From Nitrososphaerales archaeon TH5896 (lineage in GTDB: Archaea > Thermoproteota > Nitrososphaeria > Nitrososphaerales > Nitrososphaeraceae), in assembly GCA_014523625.1 (NCBI GenBank), contig JAATVP010000086.1, positions 1 through 12,831 of the forward strand: 12,831 nucleotides of DNA. Direction: 5' to 3'. Both the position numbers and the translations under genes were made by a program. Positions 7,037 through 12,831 of the stretch are shown one piece after another. The first letter of the stretch is position 1; the number at the start of each line of letters is the position of its first letter. The notes below the pieces were generated by a model. The model did not search any database, was not told where the DNA came from, and was given only the letters and a program-made list of their open reading frames with translations.

Positions 7037-9484
7037 TTACCGTCTGGTCACTCTATTCAAAAGTAGTTTCATTCTGCCTATAACTGGAATACTGTAACTT
7101 TTTGCAACTATCGTCGGACATTCTAGATTTTCCAAAAGATGCAGCAAATGGTGGTCATTCAGAAAACTATATTTTGCAATACTTGCTCCAACAATTAAGA
7201 GGTCAGGTTGTGCTGCGTTGATCGTCGACTGGATTAACATAGTCAAGCTTTCTATACTACTCTCAGTTTCTTTTGATAGGAAAATTTCATTGTATTCAAC
7301 CCCATCCATCCCTAGATGGTGAGCCTGGTGAGAATGGTTCCTGTGGTTGGGGTGTTTTTTCTCTTCAGTATGTTCTTCATGACCCTTATTGATCGAAAGA
7401 ATAGTAACTATGAATAAGCCAGAGTGTTCCACCCACTTCGTAGTCCTTAGAACAATATCTGAATGCTCTCCATGATCAAACAGGACAACGAGTCTTTTTT
7501 TCTTGTTGTTGTTTTCGTTTCCGAATCCCAAATTCGCTTGTAGCGGCGGCTGCTGTCCGTAAATTGGATTCCTTGCCTGGATATAATTAGAGCTACTTGC
7601 TGTCCTAGAGATTGCTTCAAGTTGCAGATCATCATCAGCCCTTTTTATGCATAAAGCATCACAAGTGGCGAGAGTCTGTAGTTTCTTGTTTGATCGAAGT
7701 GTTTCAAAATCGGCTAATAGTAGATCGATATGTTGTTCCTCAATGGTCGCAAGAATTGCCTCGGTTGAATCATGGGATATTCTTGCCAAATAGTGATTTG
7801 TAATACTCTCTTTGTCGAGGGCTTCTTCTAGCGGCTTGTACGCTCTCTTTGCTGAATCTGCAAACGCAATCCCTGCAGAGAGAGGGGTCTGTTCGGGGAC
7901 TGTTATTACCCTCAATACGTCTACTTCGCCATTATTTTCCTTTGCTACTCTGATTGCGAATTTTATCAACCTGTCAGGATTCTCCGGTGTATACAAGATT
8001 AGAATTCGAAAGTCTCTCCTTTCCAGAGCCCCTTCGCTCGTCACTGTAGGGGCATAGTGTTCAAGTTCCTTTCGAAAAATATACACTCGATATACTGCAA
8101 AACCGATTGCTACCCAAACTATCGTGATGACCCAGCTCAAGGGTTCAGTCAAGAGTAGGTATATTGCTAGGCCGATTTTCAAAAAAATCCCAATGATAGG
8201 GATCACAGGGAAAAAGGGGGTTTTGAATCCGTAATCTAGTTTATCCCCATAAATCCTCCGTATATTTATCGCAGCCAGATTGACCTGCGTAAAGAGTAAA
8301 AGAAAGATTACTCCAGCAGCGATAGCTATCTGATCTAATGGTAAACCAGAGGCCATAACTGCCATTATAAGACCTGAAAGTAGAATCGCAATGTACGGTG
8401 TCTTGTTTTTAGGATGTATTGCACTGAACTTGTGTGGTAAGTTGTAATGTCTTCCCATTGCAAATGCGACTCTTGCTGACGAGAAAGTTGTAGCATTTAG
8501 GGCAGCCAGGGTGGAAATCAATCCTCCTCCAAGTACTATGAAAGCACCGTAAGGAATGATCAGTTCGGCAGCAGCACTTATTCCCAATTCCCCCTGATTG
8601 CCTATGAATTCCCATGAAGGTATTCCACCTTCAGGAAAGATAGCCCCAATAGAGACAAAAGCAATGAGGCAATACAATACAACGACAGCAGACAAAGAAA
8701 TGAAAATTGCTCTAGGAATATTTCGCTTAGGGTTCTTGACCTCCTCGCCCGTTTGAACTATTACCTCGTACCCCTCAAATGCAATAAAGGTCAATCCCAT
8801 TGCGGCTACAACACCTGCTATGCCCATGGGCATAAAATCAGAAAAGTTCAGTGTCCATCCTGGGTTAGTGTGCATGGTCCACAAACCAGCCCCTATCAAG
8901 GCAAATATCAATCCCAGCTGGATTACAGTAACAATGTCGCCAGTTTTGCCAGTTTCCGACGTTCCTTTAAAATTGACGTATGTAAATGCAGCTACGGATG
9001 CAATGGCAACGACCTTATCCAATGGGATTATACCCAGAATCAAGAGTGTTCCTTCTGAACCAACATCTTTGAAGAAATTGAGCTGCATAAGCAGACCATT
9101 AAGAAAAGACGCAAAACTTACCGCGTACAAACTCCCGGCAACAATATGTGCAAACCAAGCCATCCATCCGCTGATGAAAGCATTCGGACGAGGAAGACCC
9201 TCACGTACCCAAAGGTAACCACCACCTGCCTCCGGCATTGCTGACCCAAGCTCAGCGTAAGCCATTGCTGTGAAGAGCGTGATCGTTGCGTTAATTACGA
9301 ATGCAATTATTACCGCACTACCTGCTAGCCCAATTGCCGGCCCAGTCAGTACAAAAATCGAACCACCGATCATGGCGGCAATTCCAACCATTACAACGTC
9401 GAGAAGATTTAAGGAACGAACCAAGTGGTGTTCTTGAGGGCGGTACGAAGGCGTGGATGACTCTCCAGAAGAAGAGCTGGCCAA
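7037..9484 (-). CDS. APC-family amino-acid permease fused to two USP-like domains
   Basis: This is an 815-residue fusion. Residues about 25-470 form an APC-superfamily transporter core of about 12 helices. Helix 1 has the Gly-rich substrate-site motif GIAAMIGGSIFV (34-45), and further family marks are AMPEAGGGYLWVREGLP (82-98) and FEGYEVIVQTGEEVKNP (about 234-250). Substrates of such proteins are amino acids or polyamines, usually with proton coupling; specificity cannot be read here. The cytosolic part carries two universal-stress-protein-like domains, about 489-615 and 660-800. Both lack a clear GxxGxxxxxxxxxG(S/T) nucleotide motif, so they may not bind ATP. The second holds a His-rich insert with eight His at 702-723. 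The start is TTG at 9482-9484: an in-frame TAA lies two codons upstream and the first internal Met is residue 32, inside helix 1, so an upstream ATG is impossible. The gene stands alone between long spacers. Transporter-USP fusions are known, where the C-terminal domains are thought to regulate transport. Confidence 0.92.
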   Translation of the reverse strand: MASSSSGESSTPSYRPQEHHLVRSLNLLDVVMVGIAAMIGGSIFVLTGPAIGLAGSAVIIAFVINATITLFTAMAYAELGSAMPEAGGGYLWVREGLPRPNAFISGWMAWFAHIVAGSLYAVSFASFLNGLLMQLNFFKDVGSEGTLLILGIIPLDKVVAIASVAAFTYVNFKGTSETGKTGDIVTVIQLGLIFALIGAGLWTMHTNPGWTLNFSDFMPMGIAGVVAAMGLTFIAFEGYEVIVQTGEEVKNPKRNIPRAIFISLSAVVVLYCLIAFVSIGAIFPEGGIPSWEFIGNQGELGISAAAELIIPYGAFIVLGGGLISTLAALNATTFSSARVAFAMGRHYNLPHKFSAIHPKNKTPYIAILLSGLIMAVMASGLPLDQIAIAAGVIFLLLFTQVNLAAINIRRIYGDKLDYGFKTPFFPVIPIIGIFLKIGLAIYLLLTEPLSWVITIVWVAIGFAVYRVYIFRKELEHYAPTVTSEGALERRDFRILILYTPENPDRLIKFAIRVAKENNGEVDVLRVITVPEQTPLSAGIAFADSAKRAYKPLEEALDKESITNHYLARISHDSTEAILATIEEQHIDLLLADFETLRSNKKLQTLATCDALCIKRADDDLQLEAISRTASSSNYIQARNPIYGQQPPLQANLGFGNENNNKKKRLVVLFDHGEHSDIVLRTTKWVEHSGLFIVTILSINKGHEEHTEEKKHPNHRNHSHQAHHLGMDGVEYNEIFLSKETESSIESLTMLIQSTINAAQPDLLIVGASIAKYSFLNDHHLLHLLENLECPTIVAKSYSIPVIGRMKLLLNRVTRR

Positions 9485-9529
9485 GTGTTACAATTAGGTC
9501 AGCGATTCTTCTGAAATTAAAACCTTCGC

Positions 9530-9555
9530 ATATTAAAAACAATTGATTTAAATAA
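9530..9555 (-). promoter_or_regulatory. Probable promoter of the permease gene
   Basis: Two TATA-like stretches lie upstream of the TTG start on minus: TATTTAAAT (about 9546-9554) and TTTTTAATATG (about 9531-9541). They would place transcription start near 9524 or 9510, leaving a leader of about 25-40 nt. I cannot tell which is used, and no clear Shine-Dalgarno motif precedes the TTG. Confidence 0.35.
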
Positions 9556-9906
9556 CTATTACTTGGCAGTGTCGATAAGTACATAAGGTATTCTGGAGAT
9601 AGGGACAGTAGGAAGCATGAGCTTCCAAACCGAAACCTTGCCTGTTGTTAATCTATGATAATTTGTTTGGCTCTGAAGATTCCATTGTCTCTTTCATCAA
9701 GGAATATAAAAGATCAAAATTCAGTTCCATCGAATTATTTCCTTATTCCTATGAATAATTGATCTAAAGGTTATAGTGAAAGAGGTTGAGAAGTTTAGAA
9801 ATTATGTTCTTAATTAAGGACCGATGAGGAAGTTTGACAATTGATTTAATTAGGTTAAACTATTGTTTTCTTAGCTTGACTTTATTCTAGTTCCATTCAC
9901 TTGAGC

Positions 9907-9976
9907 GAATCACCAATAAAACTACCCGCACTGACACACATAATTAGTGATTCACTATGGGAAGTACCCCATGATA
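9907..9976. repeat. Pair of inverted repeats in spacer
   Basis: GAATCACCAAT (9907-9917) pairs with ATTAGTGATTC (9943-9953) at ten of eleven positions around a 25-nt spacer. Immediately after, CTATGGG (9955-9961) can pair with CCCATGATAG (9967-9976) with one bulged base around a short loop. Two adjacent hairpins suggest a structured RNA or a protein-binding site, but no T-run follows that would mark a terminator. Chance is possible in AT-rich DNA. Confidence 0.4.
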
Positions 9977-10402
9977 GTAGTTGAGTAATGAAGCAAAGTA
10001 ATGGAGGTATTCTTTTTCGAAATGAATTCTATTACTCATTTCTAACTCTAAAATTCATGAGAATCTTTGGAATCGATCCTTAGGGAATTCCAGTTGTAAA
10101 GAATTCGCTTCTAGTGGTAATTCTAGTTATTCATTTAGTAAATCTATCGAAATTAGCATCATTGGTATACTCCATGGTTATGACATATGTTCCATTAGAT
10201 CTTATGGAAATTATCAATACATCTGGCAGAGGATCCATAATGATTAATCTTACGATTCTATTATATGAAAATCTGAAACTAATAGTCATCAGTATAATAT
10301 CCAAGACTTGGTTAAGCATATTGGAATGAAAATTCAACAGGATACCACACTGGTCGAGAAATACAAAGAGCAATAAGTAACACATGAGAAAATTCTACTA
10401 AT

Positions 10403-11421
10403 TTGACTCTTGAGAATGATGCAATCGCATTGCATCGTATTTTGAAGGGAAAGATAGGGATCCAGAGCAGGATAACGCCAAATTTCGGAATTGGGTCTTC
10501 CGCAACTGGAGCGGCAAGTGAAAGAGCTCAAGGATCCAATGAGATATAAACGCATATCCAATGTGCATTAATACTACCGATAAGGAAGAAATCATTGGTT
10601 TTGTCAAAGCTGTTGAACCAACATTTGGCGCAATAAATATAGAAGATATTGAATCACCTAAGGTTTTGGAGATAGTGGAGAGGTTGCAGAAAGAACTTCC
10701 AATTCCAGTTTTTCATGATGATCAGCATCTATTGTCGCCCTTGCGGCTCTCCTTAACGCATTAAAAATAGTTAACAAGCCACGGATTGGCGAAGTTAAAG
10801 TGGTAATAGCAGGTGCAGGTTCTGCCGGCTACGGAATTTCAAAGATACTAAAGCAGGTTGGATGTAACCAAATTCTAGTAATTGATAGTCAGGGGATAAT
10901 CTACCAAAATAGACCAGAGGGAATGTACAACAAGTATAAGCAAGAATTAAGTTCGATCACAAATCCTACACGTATGAAGGGATCTTTGGAGGACGCAATT
11001 GTCGGAGCAGATGTATTCATTGGTGTATCTGGGAAACCGAATATACTAGAAGGGCAAAATGGTCACGACCATGAATAATGATCCTATAATTTTTGCCCTG
11101 AGCAATCCTGAGCCGGAAATTCATCCGTTGCAAGCACTCGCTAATGGAGCAATAGTGGTTGCAACTGGTAGATCCGATTTCCCTAACCAAATTAATAACG
11201 TCTCTGTCTTTCCATCGATGCTTCGAGTTCTTTTGGATCTTCGAGTTAGAACTTTAAGTGAGGATCTGCTAGTGGCTGTTGCCAAGGGCATCGCAGATCT
11301 AGTGGAACAAGAGCACCTGCACCCCGATTATATTTTGCCACCCATTGACGACCCGCGTATTCTGGCGACAGTTTCTGACAAGTTGAGAGAAGTTATTAGG
11401 CTTCATGTTGACGAGAAATGA
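10403..11421 (+). pseudogene. Broken malic enzyme gene (NAD(P)-dependent malate decarboxylation)
   Basis: Four consecutive pieces of one malic enzyme lie in three alternating frames. Piece 1 (from TTG 10403, frame open to TAA 10549) has the N-terminal ALHRILKGKIGIQSR and then a garbled stretch resembling the GDIGP...EGK region. Piece 2 (10543-about 10730) reads DINAYPMCINTTDKEE, then EPTFGAINIEDI and FHDDQH. Piece 3 (10731-about 11057) has IVALAALLNALKIV, the nucleotide-binding GAGSAGYG near 10809-10835, KGSLEDAIVGADVFIGVSG. Piece 4 (about 11059-11421) has DPIIFALSNPEPEI and GRSDFPNQINN. Functional homologues have about 430-470 residues; this relic has about 340 codons. Missing are the YTPGVA segment with the catalytic Tyr and much of the region with the catalytic Lys, and GTA after HDDQH. 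With three frame changes and an internal N-terminal deletion it cannot make the enzyme. If functional copies exist elsewhere, loss here would be tolerated. Family assignment is firm. Confidence 0.88.
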
Positions 11422-11455
11422 TGTAGCAACATGATTTGAATTTATGTGTATCAAG

Positions 11456-12109
11456 TCAGATTAGACTGATTGTCGGAGACAGCCCTTTAATGGTGAGTTC
11501 TAAAAGGTTCGAATCATCAAGATAATGATATAATGTTCGATAAATGCCCTTTATTATGCGAATTACAAAGCTTTTTTCAAGATACGCAAGGTCCAGATAC
11601 GGGATAATCATCAAATACATGTCCTCGGGGTCATCCCTGTGTAGGTTTGGTAACATGTAGTGCACATTATCGAAAGCCTTCGCGCCAAGTCTTCTGTAAA
11701 ACCTGACTCGTCTATATCTGAATCCATTCATATCATGCTCTATAGTTTTCTCACGTTCAATCTCGAAGATCATGCCTATGGAATTCGCCACAAGCTGTTT
11801 GGACGCATTCACGGTATATCTTAGCAGGTTACTACCCAGGCCTCGGTCCCTATACGCTCTATCGATGGCCATGAAATCGAGGAATGCAGCATTCAAATCT
11901 TTGAATGCATAGAGTACGGAGAATCCCACTGCGGTATCACATTGTCGCGCCAGAAAGAGGTGGTAGTTTGGGTCAAATTCGAGCATGCGTGTAATCATCT
12001 TGGTAGGCCTAATCTGCGATTCCGGAAATGAAGCTAGGTAAATCCTCTCTACTTGCTTGAAGTATGCATGAGCCTTTGCCTTTTCAACTATTGAAAAATC
12101 AAATGACAT
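11456..12109 (-). CDS. GNAT-family N-acetyltransferase
   Basis: This is a 217-residue cytosolic protein with a GNAT fold that should move an acetyl group from acetyl-CoA to an amine; the acceptor is unknown. The core is residues about 5-160. The sequence LDFMAIDRAYRDRGLGSNLL holds strand 4 and the acetyl-CoA pyrophosphate loop, with the R/QxxGxG motif RDRGLG at 87-92. MIFEIERE (about 113-120) fits strand 5, and RFYRRLGAKAF (about 136-146) is the usual GNAT end motif with its helix and turn. A tail of about 55 residues follows, ending in a short helical part (FVIRIIKGIYRTLYHYL) that is longer than in minimal GNATs. The ATG at 12107-12109 has the Shine-Dalgarno-like GGTGGT seven bases upstream, unusual among the leaderless starts of this window. 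It converges on the malic enzyme relic (34 bp) and diverges from the PadR gene. Sulfonamide-like or antibiotic substrates are not supported. Confidence 0.85.
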   Translation of the reverse strand: MSFDFSIVEKAKAHAYFKQVERIYLASFPESQIRPTKMITRMLEFDPNYHLFLARQCDTAVGFSVLYAFKDLNAAFLDFMAIDRAYRDRGLGSNLLRYTVNASKQLVANSIGMIFEIEREKTIEHDMNGFRYRRVRFYRRLGAKAFDNVHYMLPNLHRDDPEDMYLMIIPYLDLAYLEKSFVIRIIKGIYRTLYHYLDDSNLLELTIKGLSPTISLI

Positions 12110-12115
12110 AATTTA

Positions 12116-12121
12116 ACCACC
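12116..12121 (-). promoter_or_regulatory. Shine-Dalgarno site of the GNAT gene
   Basis: On minus the bases read GGTGGT and sit six bases before the ATG at 12109, complementary to the archaeal 16S rRNA tail. It supports this start and a transcript with a real leader. A TATA-like CATATACTA at about 12162-12170 would put transcription start near 12140, giving a leader of about 30 nt, consistent with this. Confidence 0.5.
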
Positions 12122-12183
12122 GCAATCCAATTCCTTCATCAACTTGTCAGCTTAAGACACTAGTATATGACACTTCTTCAAAA

Positions 12184-12213
12184 TATTGACCGCTCGTAGT
12201 AAGTCGGTCAATA
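12184..12213. promoter_or_regulatory. Perfect 9-bp inverted repeat, operator-like
   Basis: TATTGACCG (12184-12192) and CGGTCAATA (12205-12213) are exact reverse complements separated by 12 bp. Arm centres are 21 bp apart, two helical turns, which suits a dimer binding one face of DNA. It lies just upstream of the likely GNAT TATA element. It has no T-run and stands beyond no gene end, so a terminator is unlikely. It may be an operator for a winged-helix regulator; which one is unknown. Confidence 0.5.
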
Positions 12214-12497
12214 CGAATGAACTATAGTTGGTTCCTGGTTTCAGTCATATCTGTCAAAGGCTACCTTCACGATCTTATTTGTAATTATAATCTATTTGAC
12301 AGGAGTGGGGAGACAGTTTGCTTTTCTCATGAGGAATAATGGCTGATCATGCCTGTAACCTATACACCATATTTTTTTGTGACAAATCTATCAAGTTTTT
12401 ATCAACCGCGTTGCCAAGCAAGTATAAGGGGACAAGATAGGGCTATTGACAAATGGATATTGTAATAATAGAACTTGAAGAAATCAGAAGTGGCTCA

Positions 12498-12507
12498 ACT
12501 TTTTATA
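12498..12507 (+). promoter_or_regulatory. TATA-like box of the PadR-like gene
   Basis: The bases ACTTTTTATA followed by TG form a good archaeal TATA match. Transcription would begin near 12529-12531, about 13 nt before the TTG at 12543. The ATG at 12507-12509 overlaps the box and would not be transcribed from it, which argues for the later start. Confidence 0.4.
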
Positions 12508-12542
12508 TGTCGTATGGGTTAGTAAGTACGAGAATAACACAA

Positions 12543-12831
12543 TTGCGTTCTGGATGGGCAAATAAGGCCACTTCATATCTAAATAGAGGCTTCCCAAGAA
12601 TGTATATCCTGAACATGCTAAAGGATAAACCAATGAATACAAAAGAGATAATTGAAACCTTAATAATTAATAGTGGAGGAACATGGAAGCCTTCTCCTAA
12701 GATCGTCTATCCCTTGCTGGCCAAACTTGTGGACGAAGATTTGCTGTATCAAACCGATGAAGGTCAGTACGCTTTGACAAGAAAAGGGACTAGAGTGGCA
12801 AGTGATGCAGGGACAGTATCTAGAACACTCA
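12543..12831 (+). CDS. PadR-like winged-helix transcription regulator, 3' end outside window
   Basis: The visible 96 codons give the N-terminal DNA-binding part of a PadR-type regulator; the rest is cut by the window end. A short lead-in (RSGWANKATSYLNRGFPR) is followed by the first helix MYILNMLKDKPMNTKEIIE, then TWKPSPKIVYPLLAKLVDE, which is the W-x-P-S-P-x-x-x-YP-L-L recognition motif of PadR proteins, and the wing LLYQTDEGQYALTRKG. Such proteins repress nearby genes, often transporters or stress genes, through dimers. The frame is open upstream to ATG 12453, and ATG 12507 is a further candidate. I favour TTG 12543 because the box at 12498-12507 would start the mRNA near 12530 and because family members begin shortly before this point. 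It is divergent from the GNAT gene, which makes that gene a possible target, by inference only. Confidence 0.75.
   Translation, partial: MRSGWANKATSYLNRGFPRMYILNMLKDKPMNTKEIIETLIINSGGTWKPSPKIVYPLLAKLVDEDLLYQTDEGQYALTRKGTRVASDAGTVSRTL

Larger units (their letters stand above)
9485..10402. other. Long AT-rich spacer between permease and malic enzyme relic
   Basis: About 900 bp with no gene I can support. It holds the permease promoter at its left end, a plus-strand TATA-like GAATATAAAAG at 9701-9711 with no obvious gene behind it, and inverted repeats at 9907-9976. On plus, a frame from ATG 9988 runs to 10329 with a single TAG at 10081, but its translation is low-complexity, rich in Ile/Leu/Ser. 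The overlapping minus frame 10131-10385 is equally unconvincing. The stretch may contain eroded coding DNA, or a small RNA around 9730-9980; neither is shown. Confidence 0.4.
12110..12542. other. Divergent spacer between GNAT and PadR-like genes
   Basis: About 430 bp carrying the regulatory signals of two divergent genes: the GNAT ribosome site and TATA-like element on the left, a perfect dyad at 12184-12213, and a TATA-like box at 12498-12507 for the PadR-like gene. The middle (about 12215-12450) shows no gene or RNA that I can support. Confidence 0.45.

Noticed and set aside
8753..9218. Plus-strand frames of 101 and 132 codons
   Set aside because: They are antisense shadows of the permease, whose family motifs are read clearly on minus.
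9955..9976. Hairpin as an intrinsic terminator
   Set aside because: No T-run follows and no gene ends nearby on either strand.
9988..10329. Plus-strand frame of 113 codons with one TAG at 10081
   Set aside because: The translation is dominated by Ile, Leu and Ser as expected from AT-rich DNA, and no motif is recognisable; an overlapping minus frame is equally long.
11500..11520. GGTTCGAATC, resembling a tRNA T-loop (B box)
   Set aside because: It lies inside the C-terminal coding part of the GNAT gene, and no acceptor stem, anticodon arm or D arm surrounds it.
1..12831. CRISPR array, insertion sequence, integrase or defence system
   Set aside because: No regularly spaced repeats, terminal inverted repeats with transposase, or defence-protein motifs were seen.

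Overview
The window reads as chromosomal DNA of an ammonia-oxidising archaeon of the Nitrososphaerales (Thaumarchaeota), most likely a low-GC relative of Nitrosocosmicus or Nitrososphaera. This is inferred, not searched. The support is the AT-rich spacers, TATA-like boxes about 25 bp upstream of starts with almost no leader, a multi-helix archaeal histidine kinase with no adjacent response regulator, a PadR-type winged-helix regulator, and anchored beta-sandwich proteins of a kind frequent in that group. No rRNA, convincing tRNA, CRISPR array, insertion sequence or phage gene was seen.

Layout, left to right: (1) a small secreted protein on the minus strand (28-309); (2) a spacer holding what looks like the wreck of a second small secreted protein (698-1036); (3) a 1033-residue membrane histidine kinase on plus (1219-4320); (4) a 74-residue helical protein on minus (4497-4721); (5) a decayed small gene on minus (4803-5079) and an 18-bp tandem duplication (5151-5186); (6) an anchored secreted beta-sandwich protein on minus (5205-6230); (7) an 800-bp spacer with an open frame lacking a good start (6605-6844); (8) an 815-residue APC amino-acid permease fused to two universal-stress-protein-like domains, the second with a histidine-rich insert (minus, 7037-9484); (9) a 900-bp spacer with inverted repeats; (10) a clearly broken malic enzyme gene on plus (10403-11421); (11) a GNAT acetyltransferase on minus (11456-12109); (12) a spacer with a perfect 9-bp inverted repeat; (13) the 5' part of a PadR-like regulator on plus, cut by the window end.

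The genes do not form an operon: nearly every one has its own spacer and often its own TATA-like box. Common themes are sensing and the envelope (kinase, secreted proteins, permease with cytosolic sensor domains) and gene decay. One pseudogene is strong and three further relics are weaker, all in about 13 kb. The best candidates for something new are the permease with degenerate USP domains and a His-rich loop, the kinase with two related cytosolic sensor repeats, and the dyad between the divergent GNAT and PadR genes. I did not find a complete undescribed multi-gene system.
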